The notes under the pieces are model-generated. The model was not told the origin of the DNA, ran no database searches, and worked only from the letters and a program-made list of their open reading frames with translations. From NCBI GenBank assembly GCA_030035585.1, contig CM057480.1, positions 4,581,001 through 4,645,000 on the forward strand: DNA of 64,000 nucleotides. Reading direction: 5' to 3'. Position numbers and translations under genes: made by a program. Within the stretch, counting starts at the first letter, position 1. Each line of letters begins with the position of its first letter. Source of the stretch: Dugong dugon. Taxonomy: Eukaryota > Chordata > Mammalia > Sirenia > Dugongidae. This document shows positions 1 through 10,611 of this stretch, one piece after another.

Positions 1-495
1 ATCATGGTGATTGACAGTGTTGTTAGGTCATCTATATCCTTACTGATTTTCTGCATGGTTAATCTGTCAATTACTGAAAGAAGGGTATTAAAGTTTCCAC
101 TATAATAGTGAATTTGCCTATTTCTCCTTTCCATCAGTTGTTGGCCTCATGTATGTTGATGCTCAGTTGTTAGATTCATTCACATGAAAGATTCTTACAT
201 TTTCATAGACAACTGATCCCTTTATCATTATGTACTCCTCCTCCTTACTCCTCATAATATGTTCTGAAGTTGCTTTGTCTGAAAGTAATCCAGCTACTCC
301 AGCTTTATTTTCGTCAGTGTTAACATGGTATATCTTTCTCTATTCCTTTATTTCTAACCAGAGTATTTATATTTAAAGTGGATTTCTTAAAGACAACGTA
401 TGTTGGGTCTTGTTTTTTTACATGTTCTAACAAGATCTGTCTTTTAATTGGTGTGTTTAGACCATTTACATTGAAAGCAACTATTGATATATTTT

Positions 496-670
496 GGAGG
501 CTGGTGGTGGCGCAGTGGTTAAGTGATATGACTGCTAACCAAAAGGCTGGCAGTTCAAATCCACCAGCTGCTCCTTGGAAACCCTATGGGGCAGTTCTAC
601 TCTGTCCTTTAAGGTCATTACGGGTTGGAATCAACCCGATGGCAACAGGTTTGATTTTCCTTTTTTTTAT
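496..670 (+). mobile_element. AfroSINE, short form
   Basis: Head 'ctggtggtggcgcagtgg' carries a polymerase III box A, followed by a box B-like 'cagttcaaatccacc' and the body 'ggaaaccctatggggcagt'. The tail ends in 'gatggcaacaggtttgattt' and a T-rich run. It lies in sense orientation inside the antisense L1, so it is younger than that L1. I could not see a clear target-site duplication. Confidence 0.93.
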
Positions 671-1027
671 TATTGAGATGGTTGGATTAATATCTACCAT
701 CTTGCACTTTCTTTCTTTCCTCCCTTTTTCTGCCTGTTCTGGGTTTGGATGTTCTTTATGATTTTGTTTTATCACCCCTTCTAGCATATAATTTATAATT
801 CTTTTTTTTAAATATAGTGATTGCCCTAGAGATTATAATATACATTTTTTAAAAATATATTAATCTACATCTAATTCAAATAGCACTGTACCATTCCACC
901 TGCAGTGCAGGCACCTTATCACAGAGTATTTCCAATTCCTTCTTCCCATCACTTGTAAGATTACTGTCATTAATTTCACTTAACATAAACTATAATCACC
1001 CAATACATTGGTGCTATTATTGCTTCA

Positions 1028-1184
1028 GGAGCCCTGGTGGCACAGTGGTTAAGAACTCAGCTGCTAATCAAAAGGCTGGCAGTTCAAATTCACCAGCCAC
1101 TACTTGGAAACCCTACGGGGCAGTTCCTACCCTGTCCTACAGAGTCCCTATGAGTTGGAATCGACTGGATGACAGTGGGTTTTT
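1028..1184 (+). mobile_element. AfroSINE, short form, with target-site duplication
   Basis: Starts 'ggagccctggtggcacagtgg' and ends 'gatgacagtgggttttt'. A perfect 12-bp duplication, 'attattgcttca', flanks it at 1016-1027 and 1185-1196, so both ends are defined. It lies inside the antisense L1 at 1-3060. Confidence 0.96.
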
Positions 1185-3088
1185 ATTATTGCTTCAAACA
1201 ACTAAAATTAGAAACATATAATCTCTTACTTTAATTTCATTTATTCCTTATCCAACACTCTTTCATTCTTTATTAATATCTCCGTTTCTGACATATATTT
1301 CAACATTTTTTTTAGGGTATGTCTATTGAGCACACATTCTCTCAGCTTTTATTTTTTTTCTGAGAAAGTCTTTTCTTTTTCTTCACTTTGGAAGGATAAT
1401 TTTACTGGATATAGAATTCTAGGCTGGTGGGACTTTTCTTTCAATAGTTTAAAGTTTCCATTCCACCTTGTATTTGCTGGTATGGTTTCTAATGAGAAAT
1501 CTGCTGTAGCTCTGATCTTTGATACTCTATAGATAAGATGATCCCCTTGAACCTGTCTTCTTTCAAGATTTTCTTTTTCTCTTTGGTTTTCTGAAGTTTG
1601 AATATGACACACCTAGTTTAGATTTTGTTTGTTTGTTCATTTAAAAAAAAAATTGTTTATCTTGCTTAATGTTCTTTGAGGTTCCTAGATCTGTGGTTTG
1701 CTCTCTGTTATTAACTTTGGAAATTTATCAGCCATTAAGCCTTTGAATATTTCTTCTGCTTTATTTTCTCTCTCTTCTCCTTTTGTATTCAAATTATACC
1801 TGATATTCAATGTTATACATTTTTATACTGTCCTACAGTTATTGACTGTTCTGTTCTTCTTCTTCTCTCTCTCTTCTTTTAAATTCCTTTTTCTCTTTGC
1901 ATTGCAGTAAGGACTTTCTACCGACCTAAATTCAAATTCCCTGATACATTCTTGAGTCTACTGACAAGCCTACCAAAGTCATTCTTTAATTATGTTACTG
2001 TGTTTTATTTTTTTCCTAGCATTTCCTTTTGATTCATTCTTATAATTTGCATTTCTCTGCTTACATTAACCATCTGTTATTATATGTTCTACTTTGTCTA
2101 TGAGAGCCTTTAACTTATTAATCGTAATTATTTTAAATTCTCTGTCTGATAAGTGCAACATCTGTGTCATGTCTAAATATGGCTCTGATGACTGCTTTTA
2201 TCTTCAGATTGTTTTTCCTTGACTTTTTTGCATGTGTTGTAGTTTTTTGTTGACAGTCAGATATACTGTATCAGGGAATGTAAATCAAGGTAAATAAAAG
2301 GGCCTTGAGTATTAGAGTTTATTTTAATCCAGCTAAGAATTGGTCTGTGTTTAATGTTTTTGTAGTGATGGCTATTACAGGCTTCAAGTTCAAATCATTT
2401 TCTTCATTCTTAGTTGATGTGACTTTCGATTATATTCTTAACATTTTAGTCATTATGTTAGGGGACTCTTAGTCCTAGTTAAATATTCTCTTTTTACAGA
2501 TGGTCATCCTATTTAGATTTAGTGTATAGGTTCTGGCCTATTCTCATGGGCTCTAGTTCCATTAACAGTTTAGTTTTCAGAGCTCTTGTAATGTTATTCT
2601 GGTGTGTTGTGTCTTCCAGTGTTGCTGGGACCCCACTCAATCCCTGATGATTCTTCCAGCACCAAAAGAAAGTATATTCCTGGGACACCTGGTGTCTGGT
2701 GTTGCATTCTGATGTGAAGGATGGAGGTCCATGAGCTGCTGGGCTTGGGTCTTTTTATGTCACTGAGTAGAGGATAGAGAAAAGCTGGGTTTCATTGATA
2801 CCAGTGCTGTGGGTGGATAAACCCACCAGTGATGCTCCATTTGTGGAGCAGGGGTTGAGATGCAGGGATAGCCACTACTCATGGAGACTTTGAATCTGCT
2901 GCTGCAGGCAGATCAGCCAAAGAAGCTGGTACCCCAAGTGGCATCAGAGTGGTGATTTCCACTAGGTCTGGGTTGAGCCTAGTCTATCCTGGTCCTTTGG
3001 CCAGAGAGTAGACTTTTTTTTTTGTTTGTATCTCTTGTTTACTGGTATTCTAGGTTGCAGGCCTAGCTGGTACCCCATATAGGATATA

Positions 3089-3296
3089 AACCAAGACCAA
3101 ACCTGTTGCCATCGCATTGGTTCCAACTCATAGTAACCCTATAGGACGGAGTAGAACTGCCCCCTAGGGTTTCCAAGGAGTGGCTGGTGGATTCAAACTG
3201 ATGACATTTTGGTTGTCAGTTTGCTTAACCACTGTGCAAACTTAGTGGTTAAGTTTGCTTAACCACTGAATGCTTAACCACTGTGCCGCCAGGGCT
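3089..3296 (-). mobile_element. AfroSINE, inverted, with internal fold-back duplication
   Basis: The reverse complement of the SINE runs from 'accaaacctgttgccatcgc' to 'ccgccagggct'. A perfect 14-bp duplication, 'ccatataggatata', flanks it at 3075-3088 and 3297-3310. The head is abnormal: 'cttaaccact' appears at 3224-3233, 3259-3267 and 3273-3282, with an inverted copy 'agtggttaag' at 3244-3253. This is a local fold-back plus tandem duplication of the box A region. Confidence 0.93.
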
Positions 3297-3310
3297 CCAT
3301 ATAGGATATA

Positions 3311-4930
3311 GGAAAGATAAAATGAAAACCCAGGGAACTAATCATGTTGTCATTCCTCAAGTTCTGAAGTCCACAGCCAATCCACTTTCCTCAATTTAGC
3401 TTTCAGTATCCTTTTAACATTACCTGTTGAATTATTTCTAGAATAGTTAGTTATATTTAGAGGAAAAGAGCAGCCAGAAAAAATTGAGTCTATCCCATCT
3501 TATTCCAGAACTAGAAACCTTAGGTATTCTTTTTTATGTTTAAATCGTGTCATCTCTGACTGGTAAGGTTTTCAAATCAGCTCTTGTGTCCTTTTGACAC
3601 AGCCCTAGTAGTCTTTGAAAGACATTATTATCATACAATTCCCTGCTTTTCCATGCAACTAATAATAGCCTCAATAGTAAAACCTGTTGTTCTTTGAACA
3701 CCATTTTATTCTAACGATTGGTAATAATACTTTTTACTTGCAAAATCACTGTGTTTAATCAATTAGAACTAGTAAAGATTAAAATTTACATCTTTGCAAT
3801 CTACTTCATGCTTGTAATCATTCTTTCTTTTATTGCCATATTACACTGTTATAATATTATCCCTTATTTTTAGTATTTTTACCATTTTCTGTTTGAAACA
3901 ACCCGTTTTATACACTTAACAGAAGTTGATTTAGATATTTTACTAATTAGAGTATAATCAATTAGCATGGCTTCTAACCGAAATAGATTTTGCTCAGAGA
4001 AGCTTCATTATTACTTGTTCATCATGCAGACAGTAGATATCTTTGTAATTTGTTTCACATTTTTAACCATTCTCCTTTTAATTATAATATTGTATGCATT
4101 ATTCCTTGCTTTAGCATTTTATTTTTTCCTCGTGAACCCAAATCTCTCATTTTTAATGTAAGTTACTTAAGTCATTGCTCAATGCCTAATACTTATTACA
4201 TTTAAAATAGCTTTATCAGTTAAAATTTATCACTTAGTAAGGTTTCATTTATATAAATAGATAAAATTTTACTTTATTATAACATTTATTATACTATTCT
4301 AGTCTGCTTTTTAAAATACTACTACTGCTTCTATAACAATTTCATTATAAAATTATTACTTAATTATCCAAAATAAAACTTGTTTATTCCATTATACATG
4401 CCTACCAACATAAGTAAACAAAAAAGTCAAAATTACTGCTGTAGACTCACCCGATTCCTAACTTAAGTCAAATTTGCCAAGTTACTATACTTTACCTGCT
4501 CAAAGGAGTTTGACCTCGCACCTTAGAGGTCTTCAGTATGCCAAGTTGTTCTTTCTCATTCGGCCCTGCTCTATTCATATCTCAACAATAAAGGATCACT
4601 AAAGTAGAGTACTTAGGCAATGGCATGGCCAAGAAATATAATTAGATAGTGCCTGGCCACCATCTTCCAATACATAATGACTGAGGTATTAAAGGACTTG
4701 CATCTAACAAGCAGCCATCTATAATCTTGGCCAAGCCCTGAAGGAAAGAGAGTTATTCTTTTGTGGGTGATCAGAGCCTGATAAGATGGATTTGAAAACC
4801 AACTCACCCTAAAGATGAGGTTCCTAGCACAAGCAAGGTGAAGATAGAAGTTTAACAAAGCCCATGTGGAAGAAAGTACTCTTAAGTGTGATCCTCAAAT
4901 TCCTAAAGGAATTTTTTTTATCAAAAGGGG
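3311..4930. other. AT-rich DNA without recognisable features
   Basis: Strongly AT-rich between about 3480 and 4440, moderately so after that. Open frames here (for example 3967-4161) show no motif I recognise and look like chance. Part may be very old L1 DNA, which I cannot show by eye. Confidence 0.5.
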
Positions 4931-5525
4931 AGAGTGGTAAAGAGTATTAAAACTTAAAGCATTTGACAGAACTAAGGCCTCTAACTGAATTGTGAACCAA
5001 ACTCACTCCATTTTAGATTTCTAAATGCAGCTTCTGTTATATAATGCAGACTGTAACTTCTGTAAAAATTTCCACCGCACCTCTGACCTAGATACAAGTA
5101 GTTCTACAGAAAAATGCAGTTTTCACTACCTTACTCTGCTAAAGGAAGAGCTTGTGGTGAGAGACGGCCAATGCTAAGAAGAGATGATTCAGCTTGTGCA
5201 AAGTTTAGATATGGTGTTAATCCTGTGACTTTAGTGGTTAAGCAAATTCTCAGAAGATACCCTCTTACAATACTTTGTACTTTTCCATAACCTTGTTCTA
5301 ACCCCCCTTAAGTTCTGTAAATGTCAACCAATTGCAAATGTTTTAGCTATACCCTTCTACCCATGTTTTTTGCTTTTTTAAACCCCTGTAATTAAGTAGC
5401 TCTCTGGAGCACCCAGTGACACTACTTTCACTATGTGCCTCCCTGGATTAAACTGTACTTTTAGTTCCATGATAAACCTATTAATTTACATTTTAATTTT
5501 ACCAGAGTTTTCAGCTCTACAACAA
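4931..5525 (+). mobile_element. Probable solo LTR of an endogenous retrovirus
   Basis: The stretch resembles a gammaretrovirus-like LTR. An early A-rich part is followed by 'acccatgttttttgcttttt' and 'aaacccctgtaattaagtag', then a U5-like end with 'ctccctggattaaactgtac' and a terminal 'cagctctacaaca'. A possible start is the TG at 4935. No gag, pol or env similarity lies beside it, so it would be a solo LTR. I could not find matching target-site duplications, and the family is not named. Confidence 0.45.
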
Positions 5526-6436
5526 GTGTCAAGAAAAATGCAAAGTAGTTTCACGTGTAATTAGCCTATAATATAAACCCTGCCTCTACTTTGGGGGCTA
5601 TTAACTTCATAATCCTTTGAATTTCCTTTACAGCGCTTGATATTTATAAAGTACATTGAAAATGTGAGTGCTTCTCCAAGGTCACCCATGGCTTAGAAGA
5701 AAGGAAATATAACTTTTACACAGGCCTGGGAGCTAGGGAAAATACCAGCAATCCACCCTTCCGGGGTGAAACCATAGCACCAGACTTGAAATGGGGTGAA
5801 GGCTTCCCCTTCTTTTCGGCTGTACACGCTCAGGGTAGAATTTCTGTAATGTGGAGCTACGGGAGAAGTGTGAATAATGGAGCACACTGTCTCACAAATG
5901 CCACAGATACTATTTTTACTGAGTTTTAATAGATTTTCTTGAACTGATGTTTCTCTATTAGCTCTAGGCCCCTAGGACAATTTCCAGAGACTTTAAATTA
6001 TTGACTATTCTAAAAATTTTTACTAATGACATTGCTGCATTTCTGGGTAGAGGGCCTGTCGAGCTATTTACTCCTTCATTCCGGAAGTATTGCACCTTCA
6101 GTTTGATTTTAAAATTCAAGTAAAAAATCCCTTAACTTAGTTTTTGCTTCAATCTACATATTTGAGATGTAGAATACTTATCTGCAATTATATTCCAATA
6201 TTTTATCATTTACATTTTATTTTCTGCTATCACTCAGTGCTATTTGACTGAATGTTGTTAGTTTCCAAATGTAGTGAGGAGAAAGGGAGGAAAAGGCTGC
6301 TAAGTTTTTATTATTTATTTTTAATTCAGTTGAAATATGATATGATTCCTGGAACTGTATACACTTTCCTTGTGACTTGATGCTACCTGTAACTTTTTTT
6401 AATCATACATATGTGATTACAAATATTACCTTTCTT
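5526..6436. other. Unique AT-rich DNA
   Basis: No repeat, open frame or regulatory motif was recognised. The short stretch 5690-5890 is less AT-rich than its surroundings but has no coding signature I can support. Confidence 0.5.
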
Positions 6437-6448
6437 ATTTACAATCTT

Positions 6449-6607
6449 GGAGCCCTGGTGGTGTACTGGTTAACCGCTCGACTGCTAACCAAAAGGTAAG
6501 CAGTTCAAATCCACCAGCCACTTCTTGAAAACCCTACAGGGGCATTTCTACTCTGTCCTATAGGGTTCCTATAAGAAGAAACTGACTCAACAGCATCTAA
6601 CGACAAC
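6449..6607 (+). mobile_element. AfroSINE with RTE-like tail and target-site duplication
   Basis: Starts 'ggagccctggtggtgtactgg' and ends 'cagcatctaacgacaac'. A perfect 13-bp duplication, 'atttacaatcttg', occurs at 6437-6449 and 6608-6620. The 3' end resembles the RTE tail 'agcacctaacaacaac' rather than the 'gggtttggttt' ending of other copies. Confidence 0.95.
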
Positions 6608-6639
6608 ATTTACAATCTTGTTAATTTTTAAAAAAATAT

Positions 6640-7643
6640 ATTAATATTAATTTTTGTTTTTTAGTCTAATTGTCACTTTGTGAAAGAGCTAAATAAAAGC
6701 TCTTGTTGTGATTTTCTGTTTATAGCTGTAATTGTGTCCGTTTTTGCATTAAAAATTTTGATGTTAATTATATACAAGTTTTAATTTCTCTAACTTTTTG
6801 GTGCATTTTTACTTTAAGCCTATTGTTTTGAAATTCTTCCTGCTTTTTATTGTTTTGCCTTAGATTTATCTTTTGTCTGATATTAATATTGTTATAACAA
6901 CTTTTTCTTTTTTTTATTTATTTGATATCTCCTTATTCTTATCTTTTTGTTCCAAATGTTGCTTTTTCCCCATCATATTATTCACAAATTTTCAAGCTCA
7001 GAAAAACAAACAAGCAAGTAAAGCATTTTATAGTGAACATTGAGAATCCCTACCATCTATATTCTACCATTATCATTTTACTGTATTTCCTTTTAATATA
7101 TATACTGACTTATCAATTTCTCCATCCATCCATTAATCCATTTTATATTTTTGACTCATTTCAAAATATCATGTATCAATCCTCTACCCACTTAATACTT
7201 GAGCAGAGTTCAATATTTGTTTATAGTATTTTTTAGATAAAATTTACATACAATGAAATTCACAAAATTAACAGCACATTTACTGCATTTTGACAAATGT
7301 ATAGACATGTATAATGCAAATTTCATTTAAAATATATAACATTACTTTTAACACAGAGAGTTCTTTTATTCCAGTTCCCAGTCAACCCCTCCATCACCTT
7401 CATGGAGGCACCTACTGTTCTTATTTTATCCTTCATATATTAGATTTATCAGTTATGGAAGTTCTCAAATGGGGTAATACAGTATGTACTCTCCTATATA
7501 AATTTTCTTTCACCGGCTTGTTTTCTATAGTTATCCATGTGTTTCCTTCATCAGTAGTTACTTTCTTTTCTTTCTTTTTTTTTTTATTTCTGAAGAGCAT
7601 TCCAGTATGTGAATATATCATGCTTTTATTTCCACTCTCCTAC
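6640..7643 (-). mobile_element. Old L1, antisense, left part of an interrupted copy
   Basis: Antisense L1 with 3'-untranslated-type phrases such as 'ataaaatttacatacaatga' near 7236 and 'gttatccatgtgtttccttc' near 7531. It is cut at about 7643 by an AfroSINE that itself contains a younger L1. The same old L1 resumes after 10611. Confidence 0.7.
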
Positions 7644-7651
7644 GGATGGAT

Positions 7652-7801
7652 GGAGCCCTGGTGGCAGCAGTGGTTGAGAGCTACAGCTGTTAACCAAAAG
7701 GTCAACAGTTCGAATACACCAGCCGCTCCTTGGAAACTCTATGGAGCAGTTCTGCTCTGTCTTTTAGGGTGACTAAGGGTTGGAATCGACTCAATGGCAA
7801 C
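7652..7801 (+). mobile_element. AfroSINE (main part), split by a younger L1
   Basis: Starts 'ggagccctggtggcagcagtgg' and reaches 'gactcaatggcaac' at 7801, where an antisense L1 begins with its T-run. The missing SINE tail ('gcaatgg' plus T-run and 'ggttt') reappears at about 10581-10611. The SINE's target duplication is 'tacggatggat' at 7641-7651 and 'tatggatggat' at 10611-10621, one mismatch in 11. Confidence 0.92.
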
Positions 7802-8609
7802 TTTTTTTTTGGTTATACTTTACATGGAAGTTTACAGAACAAACTAGCTTCTCATTAAACAGTACCTATATCAACACTCCCTTCTTGCCTTGGGTTCCTT
7901 ATTACCAGCTTTCCTGTCGCCTCCTGCCTTCTAGTCCTTGCCCCTGGGCTGGTGTGCCCGTTTAGTCTAGTTTTGTTTTATGGGCCTGTCTACTCTTTGG
8001 CTAAAGGGTGAATCTCAGGAGTGACATCATTACTGAGCTAAAAGGGTTTCCTGGGGCCAGACTCTTGGGGTTTCTCCAGTCTTTGTCAGGCCAGTAAGTC
8101 TGGTCTTTTCTTGTTAGTTAGAATTTTGTTCTACATTTTTCTCCAGCTCTGTCTGGGACCCTCTATTGTGATGCCTGTCAGAGTAGTCAGTGGTGTTAGC
8201 TGGGCACCTTCTAGTTGTACTAGACTCAGTCTGGTGAAGGCTGTAGTAGTTGTCGTCCATTAGTCCTTTGGATTAATCTTTCCCTTGTGTCTTTAGTATT
8301 CTTCCTTCTCCCTAGCTCCCGAAGGGGTGATACCAGTGGAGTATCTTAGATGGCTGCTCACAGGCTTTTAAGACCCCAGACGCTACTCACCTAAGTAGAA
8401 TGTAGACCTTTTTTTTTTATTAACTATGTTATGCCAGTTGGGCTAGATGTTCCCCGAGACCATGGTCCCCACAGCCCTCAGCCCAGTAATTTGGTCCCTC
8501 AGGGAGTTTGGATGTGTCTATGGAGCTTCTATGACCTTGCCTTGTACAAGTTGTGCTGGATCCCCCAGTATTGTGTACTGTCTTACCCTTCACCAAAGTT
8601 ACCACCTAT

Positions 8610-9950
8610 CTATTGTCTATTTAGTGTTTTTCCATCCCCATCCCTCCACTCCCTCGTAACCATCAAGATTGCTTCTTCTTGTGTGTAAACATTTCCATGA
8701 GTTTTTATAGTAGCGGTCTCATACAGTATTTGTTGTTTTGTAATTGACTTATTGCAGTCAGCATAATGCCTTCCAGATTCATTCATATTACTGAGATGCT
8801 TTGCAGATTCATCATTGTTCTTTATCATTGCATAATACTCCATTGTGTGCATGTACCATAGTTTATCCATTCATCTGTTGATGGGCATCTAGGTTGTTTC
8901 CATTTTTTAAATATTGTGAACAATGCTGCAATGAACATGGTTGTGCATATGTCTATTTGTGTGACGGCTCTTACTTCTCTAGGATATATTCCTAGGAGTG
9001 GGATTGCTGGATCATATGGTATTTCTATTTCTAGCTTTCTAAGGAAGCGCCACATCATTTTCCAAAATGGTTGTACCACTTTGCATTCTCACCAACAGTG
9101 CGTAAGAGTTCCAATCTCTCTGCAGCCTCGCCAACATTTGTTATCTTCTTTTTTTTTTTTTTTTTTTTAATTTGTGCCAGTAGTGCCGGGGTGAGATGGT
9201 ATCTTTTTGTGGTTTTGATTTGTACTTCTCTAATGGCTAGTGATTGCGAGCATTTCCTCATGTGTCTGTCAGCCGCTTGAATGTCTTCTTTGGTGAAGTA
9301 TCTGTTCATTTACTTTGCCTATTTTTTAATTGGATTATTTGTCTTTTTGTTGTAGAGGTGTTGGATTTTCCTGTAGATTTTAAAAATTAGAACTTTGTCA
9401 GATTTGTAATGGCCAAATTTTTTTTCCTTGTCTATAGGTTCTCTTTTTACTCTTTTGGTGAAGTCTTTTGATGAGCTAAGTGTTTAATTTTTAGAAGATT
9501 CCAGTTATCTAGCTTATCTTCTGGAGTTTGTGTGTTGTTAGTTACGGTTTGCATCCTGCTAATGCCGTGTATTAGGGCCTCTAGCATTGATCCAACTTTT
9601 TTCTTCTAAGATCTTTATAGTTTTTGGTTTTATATTTAGGTCTTTGATCCATTTTGAATTAGTTTTTATGTATGGTGTGAGGTATGGGTCCAGTTTCATT
9701 TTTTTTTTCCATTTTTTTGCAGACAGACATCCATTTTTGCCAGCACCATTTGTTAAAAAGACTTTTTTTTGGGACCTTGTCGAAGATCAGGTGACCGTAC
9801 GTGGATGGATTTACATCTGGGTTCTCGATTCTGTTCCATTGCTCAATGTATCTATTGTTGTACTAGTACCATGCTGTTCTGACTACCATAGCTATACAGT
9901 AGGTTCTGAGGTCAGGTAGTGTGAGTCTCCCTACTTTATTCTTCTTCTTC
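8610..9950 (-). pseudogene. L1 ORF2 C-terminal remnant
   Basis: ORF2 of L1 encodes the endonuclease/reverse transcriptase that copies L1 RNA into genomic DNA; only the C-terminal third remains. Read on the minus strand in order: a stretch with '[19 protein letters not shown]' (frame 9309-9055), then 'WRFLRKLEIEIPYDPAIPLL' (frame 9079-8825), then 'WYMHTMEYYAMIKNNDE' (frame 8870-8610), all hallmark L1 ORF2 C-terminal motifs. Frame changes between the three pieces and a lysine run encoded by the A-run at 9149-9168 (minus strand) show it is inactive. The catalytic reverse-transcriptase core is absent. Confidence 0.9.
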
Positions 9951-9954
9951 AATA

Positions 9955-10583
9955 GTGCTTTACTTATCTGAGGTCCAGGGAAGCAATTTCCTGGCTGAAC
10001 AGCACTTCACAGCCTGTCAAGAAGAAGCAAAGATGGCTCACGGAGCCAGGTGTTCAAGAAAAAGGAGGGGGAGGAGGCGAGAGACAGGGAAGAAACCAAA
10101 AGAAGTCAAAAAAAGCAACATCAGCAACAAAGAAATGGCACTGAAGGAGCCAGCTGGTATGGGTAGGGCGAATCCAAATGGCATGGAGCCAGTGCCTCCT
10201 GGCTGAGTAACTGCTGCCCACTGAAAAGTGGCAGATGCTGAGCAACGGGAAGAAGGGTGGGTGGTAGGAAAGCATGTATCACTGGTTATCGGGTGCCCTG
10301 TCTCCTGCTGGGAGTTCCGTGAAGCTGCTCTCCTGTACTCCCTGTCTGCAAATATGTGCTGTGTTAGCTGATAAGGGACCTCCACTCTGTATCTCTCCTA
10401 GCTCTCTGTTCTCTGTCAGTTTCTTATTCCATTCAGTGCTTGGTTAAGTTCTTTATCTCTACATTTGATGCTTAGAGTTCCAGGATTGACTTTTGTCTGT
10501 TTTACTTACTTTTTCAGGTCTTTGCTGTTGAGGGACGGCATGGTGCTTCTGTCTATAGTGCCATGTTGGCTTCTATCCGCAAT
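9955..10583 (-). other. Presumed L1 5' UTR block of the younger L1
   Basis: Richer in G and C than its surroundings. On the minus strand it starts 'ggatagaagccaacatggca', similar in style to the 'aagatggc' start of other mammalian L1 5' UTRs, and ends at the junction with ORF2 near 9955. Overlapping frames (9955-10206 plus, 10385-10038 minus) have no recognised domain. The assignment rests on position (between ORF2 and the L1 5' insertion point) rather than on a remembered consensus. Confidence 0.5.
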
Positions 10584-10611
10584 GGTTTTTTTTTTTTTTT
10601 TTTTTTGGTTT
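10581..10611 (+). mobile_element. Tail of the split AfroSINE
   Basis: 'gcaatgg', a T-run of about 21 bases and 'ggttt' match the usual AfroSINE ending. The sequence immediately after it repeats the target site seen at 7641-7651. This is the displaced end of the SINE that starts at 7652. Confidence 0.8.

Larger units (their letters stand above)
1..3060 (-). mobile_element. L1 LINE, antisense, old and interrupted
   Basis: T-rich sequence with the phrasing of L1 read backwards, for example 'tactggatatagaattctag' near 1404 and the phrase around 'gccattaagcctttgaatat' near 1730. It starts inside the element, so the L1 3' end lies left of the window. Two AfroSINEs (496-670, 1028-1184) sit inside it. 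The stretch 2420-3060 is more GC-rich and is assigned to the 5' end of the element only by continuity. No open reading frame of useful length survives. Confidence 0.7.
7802..10583 (-). mobile_element. Younger L1, antisense, internally deleted
   Basis: The T-run at 7802 is the poly(A) end. Next come a lineage-type 3' UTR (7812-8600), the C-terminal part of ORF2 (8610-9950), and then an abrupt change to a GC-richer block (9955-10583) that I take as L1 5' UTR. Most of ORF2 and all of ORF1 are missing. The element sits in the tail of an AfroSINE, so it is younger than that SINE. It is dead: ORF2 is split into three frames and carries an expanded A-run. Confidence 0.8.

Noticed and set aside
378..761. 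127-codon open frame
   Set aside because: It runs across an AfroSINE and the flanking antisense L1; the central residues come from the SINE.
7652..7720. tRNA gene suggested by box A and box B
   Set aside because: The same head recurs in 22 dispersed SINEs, lacks a complete cloverleaf, and is followed by the SINE body.
7314..7772. 152-codon open frame
   Set aside because: A composite of antisense L1 3' UTR, a T-run and an AfroSINE head; no domain.
9955..10206. 83-codon Arg/Lys-rich frame resembling a nuclear protein
   Set aside because: It lies in the presumed L1 5' UTR on the opposite strand; basic composition follows from purine-rich DNA.
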